A program made the position numbers and the translations under genes. A stretch of DNA of 64,000 nt from Leucobacter sp. Psy1 (GTDB lineage Bacteria; Actinomycetota; Actinomycetes; Actinomycetales; Microbacteriaceae), in assembly GCF_020096995.1 (NCBI RefSeq), contig NZ_CP083692.1, forward strand, positions 186,001 through 250,000, given 5' to 3'. The notes under the pieces are model-generated. The model searched no databases. It had not been told where the DNA came from and saw only the letters and a list, made by a program, of their open reading frames with translations. This document shows positions 16,535 through 24,661 of this stretch, piece after piece. How positions within the stretch are numbered: position 1 is the stretch's first letter; every line of letters starts with the position of its first letter.

Positions 16535-18230
16535 TCGGGCCGCCGGTCCGCTGGTCGCGCGTCGTGGCGGACGACCGCGAGCCGTCGTGATCCGCGGGAT
16601 CGACGACCGGGATCGTGCCGGTGCTCACCTCGAAAAGCTCCGACGCCTGCTCTTCGACGGCACTGCGCTCCTCGGACAGGCGCTCGGCGTTGGTCTTCGT
16701 GCTGAGCGGCAGGTTCGGCAGGAACGCGATGGCGATGAGCGCGATCACGGCGACGGGGGAGACGGCGAGGAAGACGTGTCCGATCGCTTCGCCGTACGAG
16801 GACTCGACGACCGTCCGCAGCGGACCGGAGAGTTCGGCGATCTTCGGGATCGCACCGCCCTTGAGGGCTTCCGCTCCCTCGAGAGCGGCCGGGTTCGACG
16901 CGGCGAGCTTCGTCATACCATCGGAGATCAGGCTCTCCACCTCGTGGGCCAGGATCGTGCCCATGACCGACATGCCGGCACTGCCGCCGAGCGTGCGGAA
17001 GAAGGTCACGCCCGCGCTCGCCGCCCCGAGTTGGTTCGGCGACACCGTGTTCTGCACCACGAGCACGAGATTCTGCATCGTCATGCCCACGCCGCAGCCG
17101 AGCACGAACATGGAGACCTCGGCGATCCAGTAGGGGGTGTCGTAACGCAGCTGGCCCATGAGCGCCAGACCGATGACGAGGAGCACCGATCCCGTCACCA
17201 TGTAGCTCTTCCAGTTGCCCCTGCGACTGATGAGCTGGCCCACGATCGTGGACGAACCGAGCACGCCGAGCATCATGGGGAGCGTCAGGAGGCTCGACTC
17301 GATGACGGAGCGACCGCGTGCGAGCTGCATGTACTGACTGAGGTAGACCACCGTCGCGAACATCACCATGCCGACGGCGATGCTGGCGATCACTGAGAGC
17401 GTGAAGGTGCGGTTCTTGAAGAGGGTGAGCGGGATCAGTGGCTCCTCCGCCTTCAGCTCGACGAAGATCGCGATGAGGAGGGCGCCGACGCCGACGCCGA
17501 CCATGAGGCCCGTCTGCCACGACCACCAGTCGAAGTCCGTGCCGGCCAGGGTGATCCAGATCAGGAGGCTGGAGAAGCCGACGGAGATGAACGACGCTCC
17601 GGCGTAGTCGATCTTGACCTTCTGCTTCTCGGTGTGCAGGTGCAGGGTGTACTGCAGCATCACGATGGCGACGATCGCGATCGGCACGGCGACGTAGAAG
17701 TTGTAGCGCCAGCCGATGGTGTCGGTGAGCAGGCCGCCGACGAGCGGCCCGGCAACCGTCGCGACCGCCATGACGGCACCGATGATGCCCATGTACTTGC
17801 CGCGTTCGCGGGGGCTCACGATCTCGGCGAGCACGATCTGGCCGAGTGCTCCCATACCGCCGGCACCGAGGCCCTGGAACACGCGGCAGGCGATGAGCCA
17901 CGACGGATCCTGCGCCATGCCCGCGACGATCGAGCCGACCGTGAAGATGACGAGCGAGGTCTGCACGAGCACCTTCTTGCTCGTGAGGTCGGCGAGCTTG
18001 CCCCAGATCGGGGTCGAGATGGCCGAGGCGAGCGTGGTGGCCATGATCACCCAGGTGAACGACGCCTGCGAGCCGCCGATGTCGGCGATGATGATCGGCA
18101 TCGACGTGCCGACGACGTTCATGGCGATCATCGTCACGAACATGCTGAGGAAGAGGCCGGCGAGCGCGAGGTTCTTCGCGCGTCCGACGAGGAGGCCGCT
18201 GGGTGCGGCGTTCGCGGGGGAACTGGTCAT
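16527..18230 (-). CDS. DHA2-type MFS drug exporter (14 membrane segments)
   Basis: A 567-residue proton-driven exporter of the DHA2 family (relatives: EmrB, QacA). It has about 14 hydrophobic segments, the motif A version GKLADLTSKK near residue 80 and the motif C region GPLVGGLLTD. The last 60 residues are a polar cytoplasmic tail. ATG 18230 has a GAAGGA 12 bases upstream on its strand. It is first in a two-gene operon with the MarR regulator, which points to efflux of an antimicrobial or a toxic metabolite; the substrate is unknown. Confidence 0.92.
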   Translation of the reverse strand: MTSSPANAAPSGLLVGRAKNLALAGLFLSMFVTMIAMNVVGTSMPIIIADIGGSQASFTWVIMATTLASAISTPIWGKLADLTSKKVLVQTSLVIFTVGSIVAGMAQDPSWLIACRVFQGLGAGGMGALGQIVLAEIVSPRERGKYMGIIGAVMAVATVAGPLVGGLLTDTIGWRYNFYVAVPIAIVAIVMLQYTLHLHTEKQKVKIDYAGASFISVGFSSLLIWITLAGTDFDWWSWQTGLMVGVGVGALLIAIFVELKAEEPLIPLTLFKNRTFTLSVIASIAVGMVMFATVVYLSQYMQLARGRSVIESSLLTLPMMLGVLGSSTIVGQLISRRGNWKSYMVTGSVLLVIGLALMGQLRYDTPYWIAEVSMFVLGCGVGMTMQNLVLVVQNTVSPNQLGAASAGVTFFRTLGGSAGMSVMGTILAHEVESLISDGMTKLAASNPAALEGAEALKGGAIPKIAELSGPLRTVVESSYGEAIGHVFLAVSPVAVIALIAIAFLPNLPLSTKTNAERLSEERSAVEEQASELFEVSTGTIPVVDPADHDGSRSSATTRDQRTGGPNA

Positions 18231-18294
18231 CTGAGGGTGGAATCCTTCGGGAGCAGAGTGGGGCGGCGAGGATGCGGGATGGTCGCCGTGATTC

Positions 18295-18339
18295 GTTGAC
18301 GAAGATCAACTATAGGCGTTTGGTTGACGCAAATCAACC
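18295..18339 (-). promoter_or_regulatory. Exporter/marR promoter with twin MarR-type operators
   Basis: Two matching palindromes, GTTGACGAAGATCAAC (18295-18310) and GTTGACGCAAATCAAC (18323-18338), are 28 bases apart centre to centre. On the minus strand TTGATT (18332-18337) and TATAGT (18309-18314) form a promoter with exact 17-base spacing. One operator covers the -35 box and the other the -10 box and start point, a layout expected for repression by the co-transcribed MarR protein. Confidence 0.85.
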
Positions 18340-18431
18340 TTCTGGGGCGATGTACAGGATCCGGATCGCCCGGCCCCCGGTCATGCGGCAGAATAGGGGT
18401 GTCCAGTCGAGCGCACCACGAGAGGCGGAGC

Positions 18432-19577
18432 ATGGCGGAGACCGGTGTCATCAGGGTCGGCGTGATCGGGGGCGGGCAGCTGGCTCGCATGATGGTGCCC
18501 CCGGCGATCCACCTCGGGCTGCGGATCAGTGTGCTCGCCGAGGCCGAGGGCATGAGCGCCGCCCGCGCCGCCGATGCGGTCGGCGACTACCGCGACCCCG
18601 AGACGGTCTATGCGTTCGCCGAGACCGTCGACGTCGTCACGTTCGACCATGAGCACGTGCCCGGCGAGATTCTCCGCGAGCTGGAGCGGCGCGGGACCGC
18701 CGTCCACCCGCGCCCGGACGCGCTGCAGTATGCGCAGGACAAGATCCTGATGCGTGAGAAGCTCGCCGAGCTCGGCGTCCCGATCCCTGCCTGGCGGGCC
18801 GTCGCAGACGAGGCCGACCTCGACGACTTCATCGGCCTGCACGGCGGCAGGGCGGTCGTGAAGACCGCCCGCGGCGGCTACGACGGGAAGGGCGTGCGCG
18901 TCGTCTCGGCTGCCGACGAGGTTCGCGACTGGTTCACGGCACTCGCCGAGGATGGCCGGGGTGGCCGCCTGCTCGTCGAAGAGCTCGTGGATTTCACCCG
19001 CGAACTGTCGCAGCTCGTGGCGCGTCGGCCCTCTGGTGAATCGCGCACCTGGCCGGTCGTGGAGACGATCCAGCGCGACGGCGTGTGCGCTGAGGTACTT
19101 GCCCCGGCCCCCGTCGCCGACCCGAAGGCCCTCGACGAGGCCGCGCGGATCGGCGCGACGGTTGCCGAGGGCGTGGGTGTCACCGGAGTACTCGCGGTCG
19201 AGATGTTCGAAACCCGAGACGGACGCGTCCTCGTGAACGAGCTCGCGATGCGGCCGCACAACTCCGGCCACTTCTCCATCGAGGGGTCCGTGACGAGCCA
19301 GTTCGAGCAGCACCTCCGCGCTGTCACCGACCTGCCGCTCGGCGACACGTCGATGGCCGCGCCGGCCGTCGTCATGATGAACGTGCTCGGCGGGCCAGAG
19401 GAAGGGCCGATGCCCGTCCGCTACGCCGACGTGCTCGCGGCGCACCCGCGCGCCAAGGTGCACAGTTACGACAAGCAGTCCCGCCCGGGGCGCAAGGTCG
19501 GCCACGTGACGGTGACCGGTGACGATCTCGCCGAGGTGCGCGCGGAGGCCGAGGCGGCCGCGGCCCTGTTCGACTGA
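18432..19577 (+). CDS. purK: N5-carboxyaminoimidazole ribonucleotide synthetase PurK
   Basis: A 381-residue ATP-grasp enzyme of purine synthesis that uses ATP and bicarbonate to convert AIR to N5-CAIR, which PurE then rearranges. The opening VGVIGGGQLARMM, the ATP-grasp lysine region VVKTARGGYDGKGV and the late motif NELAMRPHNSGHFS are all typical. ATG 18432 follows GAGAGGCGGAG. PurK and PurE genes normally sit together; here purE begins 2022 bases downstream, after an intergenic repeat region and a secreted-protein gene. Confidence 0.96.
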   Translation: MAETGVIRVGVIGGGQLARMMVPPAIHLGLRISVLAEAEGMSAARAADAVGDYRDPETVYAFAETVDVVTFDHEHVPGEILRELERRGTAVHPRPDALQYAQDKILMREKLAELGVPIPAWRAVADEADLDDFIGLHGGRAVVKTARGGYDGKGVRVVSAADEVRDWFTALAEDGRGGRLLVEELVDFTRELSQLVARRPSGESRTWPVVETIQRDGVCAEVLAPAPVADPKALDEAARIGATVAEGVGVTGVLAVEMFETRDGRVLVNELAMRPHNSGHFSIEGSVTSQFEQHLRAVTDLPLGDTSMAAPAVVMMNVLGGPEEGPMPVRYADVLAAHPRAKVHSYDKQSRPGRKVGHVTVTGDDLAEVRAEAEAAAALFD

Positions 19578-19661
19578 TCGACTGAACGGGGCGTGGTGGG
19601 CGTGGCCGTCGCGAGGTGCCCGCCTGCCCAGCGCTGTCGCCCTCGCCCGGCGCGCCCGCCG

Positions 19662-19708
19662 GGGCACATGATCTTCGCGCGGGCACATGGAGTGTACGCG
19701 GGCACACC
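19662..19708. repeat. Three direct repeats of GGGCACA at 19-base spacing
   Basis: GGGCACATG occurs at 19662-19670 and 19681-19689 and GGGCACACC at 19700-19708, each starting exactly 19 bases after the last. The regular spacing, just under two helical turns, would suit protein binding on one face. Function is unknown. Confidence 0.6.
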
Positions 19709-19780
19709 CGTATCCCGGGATAGTTCGGGTGTTCGCGTGAATTCAATGTGCTCCGGCCGGGGATGTGGCGTCACGGGGGG

Positions 19781-19831
19781 TTCGAAGACGCGACGGGTTC
19801 GAGGACGCGACGGGTGCGAGGACGCGACGGG
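19781..19831. repeat. Three tandem 17-base repeats
   Basis: Three head-to-tail copies at 19781-19797, 19798-19814 and 19815-19831 share the core GACGCGACGGG and differ at one or two bases each. The array has no spacers, so it is not CRISPR. It could be a variable-number tandem repeat or a regulator-binding array. Confidence 0.8.
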
Positions 19832-19963
19832 TGCGGTACCGCCGCGGCCGCTCAACATTGCAGCAGGTGTAGCGTAAACCACGGGCTTCCCGCATAATAA
19901 GGAAGCCGTGTTCGTTGTGAGACGGCAGCACCTTGTTGATCACGACGTACAACGGAAGAACGC

Positions 19964-21556
19964 ATGCATCAGTCTGTCGCGCGCCCTGCCTCCTGGCAGC
20001 GCCTCATCTCCCTCTCCACCGCGGCGGCTCTGCTGTTGACCGGTCTCGCTGTCGGGGGCACTGCACCCGCCGTGGCCGATGACGGTGCGACCACCGTCTT
20101 CGAATCCGGGAACGGGTTCGCGCCAGTGGAGGAGACTCTGGCGGACGCCGAAGTCGATGCGCAGGCCGGAGCGCACGCCCAGGGTGCTGCTGACGGGACC
20201 GACGCCGATGCCGGCGTCAACGGTCAGGGGGACTCGGACACGCCAGAAGGCGGGGGCGACGACGACGTCACGCCTGAGCCTGAGCCTGAGCCCGAGCCTG
20301 AGCCTGAGCCCGAGCCGTTGGAATTCACGGTCTCCGTCACCGGTGAGGTGCGCTTCGGATCGACGCTCACGACGGCCGTCGACGGAGCGGCCCACGGAGC
20401 CCGCCTCTCCTACCAGTGGTTCCGCGGTACGGCAGCCATACCGGGGGCGACGGGTGCCAGTTACGTACTGCAGGCCGCCGATGTGGGTCAGCGACTGAAG
20501 GTGCGCGTCTCCGGCGTGCGCGGCGATGCCTCGATCGTGCGCGATTCGCCGGCCGTCGGGCCCGTGCAGGCCCTCAAGCTCACTGCGGCGAAGCCCAGCA
20601 TTTCAGGGAAGGCCGCCGTCGGGTCGACGCTGACGGCGAAGCCGGGGAAGTGGGGTGCGACGGGCGTCGGGTTCACCTACCAGTGGTATCGGAACGGCAG
20701 CGCGATCTCGGGGGCGAAGAAAGCGACTCTGAAGCTCGGGAGTGCTGACGCTGGCAAGACGATCACCGTCAAGGTGACGGGGAAGAAGGCCGGCTACACG
20801 ACCGCGTCTGCGACGTCGGCGAAGACGGCGAAGGTGCTCCGGGTGTTCTCTGCCCCCGCTCCGAAGATCGGCGGCAGTGTGAAGGTCGGATCCACCGTCT
20901 CGGCGTCCGTCGGCACGTGGAAGCCGAAGGCCTCCACGGTGAAGTACCAGTGGAACCGCGATGGCAAGGCCATCAGGGGTGCGACGAAGGCGAAGTACAA
21001 GATCACCTCTGCCGATGCGGGGCGCAAGCTCACCGTCTCCGTTCGCGGGTCGAAGTCCGGATACGTGACCACGACCAAGACTTCGGCGTCGAAGTCGGTG
21101 CCTCGTGTGCTGAAGACGGGCAAGGTGTCGGTCTCGGGCGCGGCGAAGATCGGTTCGACCCTGCGCGCGAACGCCGGAACGTGGAGTCCGAAACCGGTGA
21201 AGCTGAAGTACCAGTGGAAGCGGAGCGGAAAGAACATCTCGGGCGCGACGAAGTCGACATACCGGGTGGCAGCGGGAGACCGCGGGCACCGCATCTCCGT
21301 CACCGTGACGGGTTCGAAGTCGGGTTACACGACGGCGTCCAAGACCTCATCGCAGACGGGGAAGGTGTCGTATCCAAGCCGTACGAAGCCCTCCTCGGCG
21401 TGGAACTGCCCGACCTGGGCGCCGATCAAGGGCAATGCGAACTCGATGATCTATCACGTGCCCGGGGGCGCCTACTACTCGCGCACGAAGCCTGAGGAGT
21501 GCTTCACCACCGAGAGCGCTGCGCGCCAGGCGGGGTACCGCGCGTCGAAGCGGTGA
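19964..21556 (+). CDS. Secreted Ig-like repeat protein with C-terminal sunset-like domain
   Basis: A 530-residue exported protein. Residues 1-38 form a signal peptide (probable cut after AVA). An acidic region and a Pro-Glu run (about 104-117) follow. Then come four repeats of about 80-90 residues (from about 121, 206, 290 and 380) with the shared pattern GSTLTA, YQWxRxGxxIxGAT, DxGxxxxVxVxG and GYxT, typical of bacterial Ig-like surface modules. The last 50 residues have [28 protein letters not shown] and AGYRASKR, resembling the sunset domain of actinobacterial surface proteins. No LPXTG anchor is seen. ATG 19964 follows CGGAAGA. It sits between purK and purE. Confidence 0.85.
   Translation: MHQSVARPASWQRLISLSTAAALLLTGLAVGGTAPAVADDGATTVFESGNGFAPVEETLADAEVDAQAGAHAQGAADGTDADAGVNGQGDSDTPEGGGDDDVTPEPEPEPEPEPEPEPLEFTVSVTGEVRFGSTLTTAVDGAAHGARLSYQWFRGTAAIPGATGASYVLQAADVGQRLKVRVSGVRGDASIVRDSPAVGPVQALKLTAAKPSISGKAAVGSTLTAKPGKWGATGVGFTYQWYRNGSAISGAKKATLKLGSADAGKTITVKVTGKKAGYTTASATSAKTAKVLRVFSAPAPKIGGSVKVGSTVSASVGTWKPKASTVKYQWNRDGKAIRGATKAKYKITSADAGRKLTVSVRGSKSGYVTTTKTSASKSVPRVLKTGKVSVSGAAKIGSTLRANAGTWSPKPVKLKYQWKRSGKNISGATKSTYRVAAGDRGHRISVTVTGSKSGYTTASKTSSQTGKVSYPSRTKPSSAWNCPTWAPIKGNANSMIYHVPGGAYYSRTKPEECFTTESAARQAGYRASKR
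20273..20314 (+). repeat. Hexanucleotide repeat encoding Pro-Glu linker
   Basis: Seven tandem six-base units, CCTGAG or CCCGAG, encode the Pro-Glu run between the acidic region and the first Ig-like repeat. A change in copy number would keep the frame and only alter linker length. Confidence 0.85.
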
Positions 21557-21599
21557 GCGCCGTTCCCCGGGGTGCGCGCCGCCGCGCTACCCTGGGGAT

Positions 21600-22115
21600 A
21601 TGGCAGACCGCACCACCGCGCCCCTCGTCGGCGTGATCATGGGTTCCGATTCCGACTTCTCCGTGATGGGCGACGCCGTGCAGGTGCTGCGCGACTTCGG
21701 CATCCCGCACGAGACGGAGGTCGTGAGCGCGCATCGCACCCCGGACAAGATGGTGCGGTACGCGCGCGAGGCCGCCGGCCGGGGGTTGCGGGTCATCATT
21801 GCAGGTGCGGGTGGTGCGGCGCACCTGCCCGGTATGGTCGCATCGATGACGACGCTCCCGGTCATCGGCGTGCCGGTGCCGCTGGCCAAGCTGGACGGGC
21901 TCGACTCGCTCCTCTCCATCGTGCAGATGCCCGGAGGGATCCCGGTGGCGACCGTCTCGATCGGTGGGGCGAAGAACGCCGGTCTGCTCGCCGCGCGCAT
22001 CCTGGGATCGCACGATCAGGCCGTCGCCGAGCAGCTCGACCGCTACGCCGCCGACCTCGAGTCCGCCGTGGAGCAGAAGAACGCCGCTTTGCAGGAACGG
22101 CTCGCCGCCGAGTAG
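21600..22115 (+). CDS. purE: N5-carboxyaminoimidazole ribonucleotide mutase PurE
   Basis: A 171-residue class I PurE that converts N5-CAIR to CAIR in purine synthesis. Catalytic features: GSDSDFSVM at residues 15-23, SAHRTPDKM with His45, and the [11 protein letters not shown] phosphate loop. A TACCCT exactly six bases before the ATG fits a leaderless promoter, so purE may be transcribed separately from purK. It is convergent with the glycosyltransferase gene, 17 bases away. Confidence 0.96.
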   Translation: MADRTTAPLVGVIMGSDSDFSVMGDAVQVLRDFGIPHETEVVSAHRTPDKMVRYAREAAGRGLRVIIAGAGGAAHLPGMVASMTTLPVIGVPVPLAKLDGLDSLLSIVQMPGGIPVATVSIGGAKNAGLLAARILGSHDQAVAEQLDRYAADLESAVEQKNAALQERLAAE

Positions 22116-22132
22116 CGGGTCGCGCGCCCCGA

Positions 22133-23491
22133 TCAGAGGTTCGCGTGCAGCTCCCACAGGCTCCACGCCGTGCCGACCCAGCTGAAGGTGCGACTGCGGT
22201 CCTCCGCGTAGACGGAGAGGCGATCGAGTTCGGCAGGGTCGCCGGCGAGGCGCGAGAGCTCGGAGGCGAATGCGGTCTCGCTCTCGGCGCTGACTCCGCC
22301 GTCCAGAATCAGCTCTGCGACCGCTTCGGCACCCGAGTGCAGGGTAGGAACGCCTGCAGCCAGAGCCGCTAGCAGGGTGTAGCCGCTGCCAGCGACGGAC
22401 TGCGGCTGCAAGAGGAGCTGGGCCGAGGAGAGCGTCGCCCCGATGTCGGCGAGATCGCCCGGCGTGATCACCGTGACGCGGTCGCGAAGGTCTGCGGGAA
22501 CCTCAGACCAGGGGTTCGCCACGGGAGTCGAACTGGACCTCGACGCGCCGGTGGCGGTCTCGGAGGGCGGGGGTGTCTCGTCGACCGCCGTCGAGGCGCG
22601 TTCACCGACGGTGGTCTCACCCGAGACGGCGCCAGCCGAGGTCGTGCCGCTCGCGGCGCTCGTCGGTGCAGCGGAGGTCTGGTTCGCGTCCGCGGCGTCC
22701 GAGGCGGCGTCCACCGTCGCGGACGTGGATGCCTGCGCCGATTTCGCCGCCGCGCCAGCGCGCATCTTCCGCGCGGATTCGGCGAGTGTCGGATCGAGAC
22801 CCGGAACGATCACGAGGTGCGGGATCGTGCGATCGGCGCGCATGGCGGTGAAGATCCACTCGAGGCGACCGTGCTCGGTCGCGGACGCCGTGGTGACCAT
22901 GTAGTGGTCGGGGATGCCGAGCGCGGTGCGGCGCTCGTCGGCGTCGCTGGGCTTCAGCAGCTCGGTCGGCGGTGCGAGCGGGACGACCTGCACGGGGAGG
23001 GCGTCGCCGTAGTACTCGTGGAGCAGCGATGCGACTGCGTACGTGGGGGTGACGAGGACGTCGGCGTACTTGACGGCCCGGCGCACGAACGCGCGGTAGA
23101 GGCGAGCCTGCGATGAGCCGAGGAGGTGCGGGGCCTCCCAGGCGAGCGTGTGAGGCACCGTGACCGAGGTCTGAGTTCCGTCGTCGGCCGGGCGGGAGCG
23201 CAGCGGCATCATAGGGGTGAGGGAGTGCACGAGTTCGCCGTCGAGGGGCCTCGCCGACGCGCCGCTCTGCCAGAGCACCGGGAGCATTCCAGCGGCGAGG
23301 GGAAGCGAATCGACCTGAGCTTTCGGTGACGCGAACCTGGGTTGCGGCTTGCCCTTGGCGACGAGCAGTCGAGTCGAGCATGCGCGAGGCGCGGTGCTGG
23401 CGAGGGCCGCGAGCAGGTCGGCTGCCGCAGCGCGCTGCAGCTCCGATTCCCAGTCGGGAAAGGGCTCTCCCAATACGGTGAGCGTGGTCAT
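22133..23491 (-). CDS. GT-B fold glycosyltransferase with a disordered insert
   Basis: A 452-residue glycosyltransferase of the GT4 kind, transferring a sugar from a nucleotide donor. The acceptor half has HSLTPMMPLRS, TVPHTLAWEAP and ADVLVTPTYAVA; the donor half has VTVITPGDLADIGA and the late AGVPTLHSGAEAVAELI nucleotide-sugar region. About residues 240-327 are a Ser/Thr/Ala-rich low-complexity insert inside the donor half. ATG 23491 is preferred because GAGAGGGGG directly precedes it. It diverges from galE and its LCP neighbours, suggesting a role in cell-wall glycan assembly. Confidence 0.8.
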   Translation of the reverse strand: MTTLTVLGEPFPDWESELQRAAAADLLAALASTAPRACSTRLLVAKGKPQPRFASPKAQVDSLPLAAGMLPVLWQSGASARPLDGELVHSLTPMMPLRSRPADDGTQTSVTVPHTLAWEAPHLLGSSQARLYRAFVRRAVKYADVLVTPTYAVASLLHEYYGDALPVQVVPLAPPTELLKPSDADERRTALGIPDHYMVTTASATEHGRLEWIFTAMRADRTIPHLVIVPGLDPTLAESARKMRAGAAAKSAQASTSATVDAASDAADANQTSAAPTSAASGTTSAGAVSGETTVGERASTAVDETPPPSETATGASRSSSTPVANPWSEVPADLRDRVTVITPGDLADIGATLSSAQLLLQPQSVAGSGYTLLAALAAGVPTLHSGAEAVAELILDGGVSAESETAFASELSRLAGDPAELDRLSVYAEDRSRTFSWVGTAWSLWELHANL

Positions 23492-23647
23492 GGTCCCCCT
23501 CTCACACACCCCATCTCCGCGTCCATCCTAAACGAACGGCTCCCGGCAAACCCCTGAGATCGGCACCGGAAACGATGACGAAGGTCACAATCAGGACTCG
23601 CGGCGGGTCCACAGGCGCGGGGAACTCCGGGGCGTACCCTAGTGGGC

Positions 23648-24661
23648 ATGCGTGTTCTCCTCACTGGTGGTGCCGGCTACATCGGATCGCACACGGCGCT
23701 CGTCCTGCTCGAGCGCGGTGACGACGTGGTGATCCTCGACGACTTCTCCAATAGCAGCGCCGAGTCGGTGCGCCGGGTCGAAGAGCTGACCGGGCGATCG
23801 ATCCCGGTGATCACGGCGGATCTTACCGACCGCGAGGCAGCGGCTACGGCGCTCGTGGATGTCGATTTCGACGCCGTCGTCCACTTCGCCGGGTTGAAGG
23901 CTGTCGGCGAGTCGGTGGCCGAGCCGATCCGGTACTACCGCACCAACCTCGACTCGACGCTGGCACTGCTCGACATCATGCGCGAGCGCGGGGTGACGAA
24001 GCTCGTGTTCAGCTCGTCGGCCACCGTGTACGGCGATCCGGAGCGTTCCCCGATCGATGAGGAGCACCCGGTCGGCGCTGGGGTCACGAACCCCTACGGG
24101 TGGTCGAAGTTCATGAACGAGCGGATCATCCGCGACGCGCAGGTGGCGTGGCCGGAGCTCGAGGCCGTCCTGCTCCGCTACTTCAACCCGGTCGGCGCGC
24201 ATCCGTCCGGACGGATCGGAGAGGACCCGACCGGGATCCCGAACAACCTCATGCCGTTCATCGCCCAGGTGGCGGTGGGCAAGCGCGAGCGGTTGAGCGT
24301 ATTCGGAGACACCTATCCGACACCCGACGGCACCGGAGTCCGCGACTACATCCACGTGATGGATCTCGCCGAGGGGCATGTCGCCGCGCTCGAGCACCTG
24401 GTTCCCGGTGTCGTCGCCTACAACCTCGGTTCGGGCGACGGGTCGAGCGTCATCGACGTGGTCCGGGCGTTCGAGGAGGCGTCGGGTCGTGAGGTGCCGT
24501 ACGACATCGTGCCTCCGCGACCTGGTGATGTCGCGGTCGTCGTCGCCGATCCGGCCCGCGCGAATCGGGATCTGGGGTGGGGCACCACGCGCAGCCTCGC
24601 CGACGCCTGCCGGGACACCTGGGCCTGGCAGTCGGCGAACCCGAACGGATACGCCGGATGA
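23648..24661 (+). CDS. galE: UDP-glucose 4-epimerase GalE
   Basis: A 337-residue NAD-dependent short-chain dehydrogenase-type epimerase that interconverts UDP-glucose and UDP-galactose. The Rossmann motif GGAGYIG is at residues 7-13, the SSSATVYG serine/threonine site is in the middle and the catalytic pair is Tyr150 and Lys154 (YGWSK). ATG 23648 has TACCCT seven bases upstream and no Shine-Dalgarno, so it is probably leaderless. Its stop overlaps the LCP gene (ATGA). With LCP and phosphoglycerol transferase genes next, it likely supplies UDP-galactose for envelope polymers. Confidence 0.94.
   Translation: MRVLLTGGAGYIGSHTALVLLERGDDVVILDDFSNSSAESVRRVEELTGRSIPVITADLTDREAAATALVDVDFDAVVHFAGLKAVGESVAEPIRYYRTNLDSTLALLDIMRERGVTKLVFSSSATVYGDPERSPIDEEHPVGAGVTNPYGWSKFMNERIIRDAQVAWPELEAVLLRYFNPVGAHPSGRIGEDPTGIPNNLMPFIAQVAVGKRERLSVFGDTYPTPDGTGVRDYIHVMDLAEGHVAALEHLVPGVVAYNLGSGDGSSVIDVVRAFEEASGREVPYDIVPPRPGDVAVVVADPARANRDLGWGTTRSLADACRDTWAWQSANPNGYAG

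Larger units (their letters stand above)
19578..19963. other. 386-base intergenic region with short repeats
   Basis: The longest gene-free stretch in the window lies between purK and the secreted-protein gene. It contains three GGGCACA copies spaced 19 bases apart (19662-19708) and three tandem 17-base repeats (19781-19831), then an AT-richer 19850-19930 that probably holds the promoter of the secreted-protein gene. A 94-codon frame (19593-19877) was judged not to be a gene. Confidence 0.7.

Noticed and set aside
19781-19831. CRISPR array
   Set aside because: The repeats are 17 bases, directly adjacent without spacers, and no cas genes are present.
19593-19877. 94-codon frame in the purK to surface-protein gap
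   Set aside because: It has no Shine-Dalgarno, is Arg/Pro/Gly/Cys-rich without pattern, and runs through both short repeat arrays.
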